Position numbers and translations under genes: made by a program
Assembly: GCA_046328995.1 (NCBI GenBank)
Contig: JAXLVN010000006.1
Span: forward strand, 124,001 to 188,000
Source: JADJXV01 sp046328995
GTDB lineage: Bacteria > Bacteroidota > Ignavibacteria > Kapaibacteriales > UBA961
DNA length: 64,000 nucleotides
Direction of reading: 5' to 3'
The notes under the pieces: generated by a model
The model's input: the letters and a program-made list of their open reading frames with translations, nothing else
Told to the model about the DNA's origin: nothing
The model's database searches: none
Part shown: positions 62,539 to 64,000 of the stretch, piece by piece
How positions within the stretch are numbered: position 1 is the first letter of the stretch
How the letters are laid out: every line of letters begins with the position of its first letter

Positions 62539-64000
62539 ATGAGTACACGGTTACCCCTTTATCGCGGTATTAAACTACTTCTTACAAGCGCATTTCTCCT
62601 CGCTTTCGCTTGCCCGGCTCTCCTTGCTCAAACGGTGACCGTGCAAACGATTTTCCTCCGCAATCCCATCCCCGCCGACCTCGGCTCCTGGCGTAATGAC
62701 CCGAATATCGCGCAGATTATCATTAGTTCCAATCAGGCGCTGCCTGAGGCGTATATCGGGATTGAAATTTTTCGGAATGGAAGCACCACCGCCGTCGCGT
62801 ATTCCAAAATCAACGACCGCTTGCAGTCGTTTCCTACGCAAGCGAATATCCCGAGAATTATCAATCAATTAGAGATACAGCGGAGCAGTGATTTCAAAAT
62901 CGATGAATCGCTCGAAACCCAAGCTGCGACTACCAATTTACTCCCCGAAGGCGATTATACATTTTGCGTTACCGTCTATCGGCGCGATCAAAACCGCGCC
63001 TTCGTGCCGATTACCAACGCCAATCAACAGCAGCGCTCGTGTACGCCGTTCCGCATTACCATTCCGAATCAGGTGCAATTGATCTTTCCGCTGAATCAGT
63101 CGCGGCAGCCGGCACCGAACACGCCAACGACGTTTACGTGGACCTCGGTAAATGTGCCGAGCGGTGTGGCAAAATATCGGCTCGTTGTGGTGGCTATGTT
63201 CCAAAATCAAATCGAACAAACCGTGCTCAGCGATGTGTTTTCGCGTGTGTCACCCGTGCGTGAACAGCATGTGATTGTCGATGAAATACTATTTACGACG
63301 AGCAGTACACAGATGTTCTATCCGGCTATTTTACAATTACTTAACCGTATTCCATGTGTCGGCAAATTCGCTTGGCAGGTGCAGTTGCTCGACGCGAATA
63401 ATCGTCCGCTTGCCTCGCGCGGCGCATCCGACGGACGCAGTGAAATCTGGACATTCCGCCTGCAGGAGCAAGGGGATTGTTCATCCGTCGCCTGCACCGG
63501 TACGATGCGCTTCGAACCCTACTACCCGCTGCCGAATGATACTATCCCCTGGATTGCGCCGCCGATTGCCGTGCGCTGGGGCGATTTCTGCGCAACGATG
63601 ATGGGTTGTTCTTATACACTTAAAATCAACGCTCCCTCCGGCATGTTGGGTGAAAATACCCGCGACCTCAACTGGGGCGGAACATCAGGCAGTATCTTTG
63701 CAGCACAAGGAATTACGACTGCCGCGAATCGTGAGGAACGTGCTTCGATTCTCATCACGAATTGGCTCAACTCAGCCGGCGCGCCTTCTGTGCTTCTCAA
63801 TGATCAGTTACGCCGGGGTGAACAGTATTCATGGACAGTGACCGGCACCTTGCGCCGTGGCACGGCAGCGAACAATCAATCCTTCCCCGTGACGACGAGC
63901 GGCGCGTTTAACCTCGGTTTACGCCAACCAATTACACCATCTCCGGCGAATGACTCGACGATTGATACAAGTGCGAGTATTCAGCTCAAATTTACCATCC
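62539..64000 (+). CDS. Large secreted protein, partial (open at window end)
   Basis: The ATG at 62539 opens a frame of 487 codons with no stop before the window ends, so the C-terminus is missing. Signal peptide GIKLLLTSAFLLAFACPALLAQ. The body contains fibronectin/Ig-like stretches: LIFPLNQSRQPAPNTPTTFTWTSVN, YYPLPNDTIPWIAPPIAVRWGDF and QPITPSPANDSTIDTSASIQL, each opening a module with Pro and Trp. There is no catalytic motif. A T9SS tail beyond the window is plausible but not seen. It follows the barrel gene and may be its partner. Confidence 0.75.
   Translation, partial: MSTRLPLYRGIKLLLTSAFLLAFACPALLAQTVTVQTIFLRNPIPADLGSWRNDPNIAQIIISSNQALPEAYIGIEIFRNGSTTAVAYSKINDRLQSFPTQANIPRIINQLEIQRSSDFKIDESLETQAATTNLLPEGDYTFCVTVYRRDQNRAFVPITNANQQQRSCTPFRITIPNQVQLIFPLNQSRQPAPNTPTTFTWTSVNVPSGVAKYRLVVVAMFQNQIEQTVLSDVFSRVSPVREQHVIVDEILFTTSSTQMFYPAILQLLNRIPCVGKFAWQVQLLDANNRPLASRGASDGRSEIWTFRLQEQGDCSSVACTGTMRFEPYYPLPNDTIPWIAPPIAVRWGDFCATMMGCSYTLKINAPSGMLGENTRDLNWGGTSGSIFAAQGITTAANREERASILITNWLNSAGAPSVLLNDQLRRGEQYSWTVTGTLRRGTAANNQSFPVTTSGAFNLGLRQPITPSPANDSTIDTSASIQLKFTI

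Overview
The window reads as chromosomal DNA of a free-living bacterium of the Bacteroidota/Chlorobiota (FCB) group. A Kapabacteria- or Ignavibacteria-like lineage is my best guess, but no 16S gene is present to settle it. The evidence is: three proteins ending in type IX secretion (Por) sorting domains, many outer-membrane barrel and lipoprotein genes, and promoter-like sites of the Bacteroidetes form (TTG, about 19-20 bases, TAnnTTTG) in front of the tRNA/secE operon and other genes. There is no rRNA, prophage, CRISPR array or recognisable insertion sequence.

Layout. 1-6.8 kb: end of a TonB-dependent receptor, a membrane protein, an orphan HicB-like protein, a fused peptide ABC ATPase, a secreted T9SS cargo, an AlbA_2/Schlafen-type protein and RmlC. 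7-10.3 kb: a histidine kinase, a MtnX-like HAD phosphatase and a degenerate hydroxyacyl-CoA dehydrogenase. 10.4-14.4 kb: an unknown gene bracketed by a 44-bp direct repeat, a SRPBCC protein, an M23-type protein, a GH10 xylanase and a small barrel protein. 14.6-18.5 kb: Ddl, a two-gene AAA ATPase plus PD-(D/E)xK-like pair, and an adenosine-kinase-like PfkB protein. 18.5-28 kb: repeats, a CBM9-like exported protein, a lone sugar ABC permease, a secreted metzincin with an OmpA-like partner, a helical-repeat protein, a lipoprotein and a PAP2 phosphatase.

28-40.8 kb is the core information-processing block on the minus strand: tRNA-Tyr, Gly(TCC), Gly(CCC), Thr(GGT) and Trp, then secE, nusG, rplK, rplA, rplJ, rplL, rpoB and rpoC. 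The tuf gene, which lies between the Thr and Trp tRNAs in some bacteria, is absent. 40.9-44.9 kb is a methionine block on the plus strand (metX, hom, a MetZ-type sulfhydrylase). Its leader holds what looks like a complete ribosome-mediated attenuator: a 33-codon ORF with six Met codons within nine, an antiterminator pairing and an intrinsic terminator. This is the most interesting signal in the window. 44.9-54.9 kb: a class II glutamine amidotransferase, then nuoL, nuoM and nuoN interleaved with an Rpn-type nuclease, a DUF420 protein, a T9SS glycoside-hydrolase-like protein and a small unknown protein. 55-64 kb: a T9SS cargo with ASH-like repeats, barrel proteins, a DUF1573 protein, a second helical-repeat protein and a truncated large secreted protein.

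Several dispersed repeat families (heptamer arrays, short hairpins, a perfect 54-bp direct repeat, long inverted repeats) fill the intergenic spaces. Start codons were moved downstream of the longest open frame where signal peptides, family N-termini or overlaps favoured it. All family calls are from reading the translations; no database search was run.
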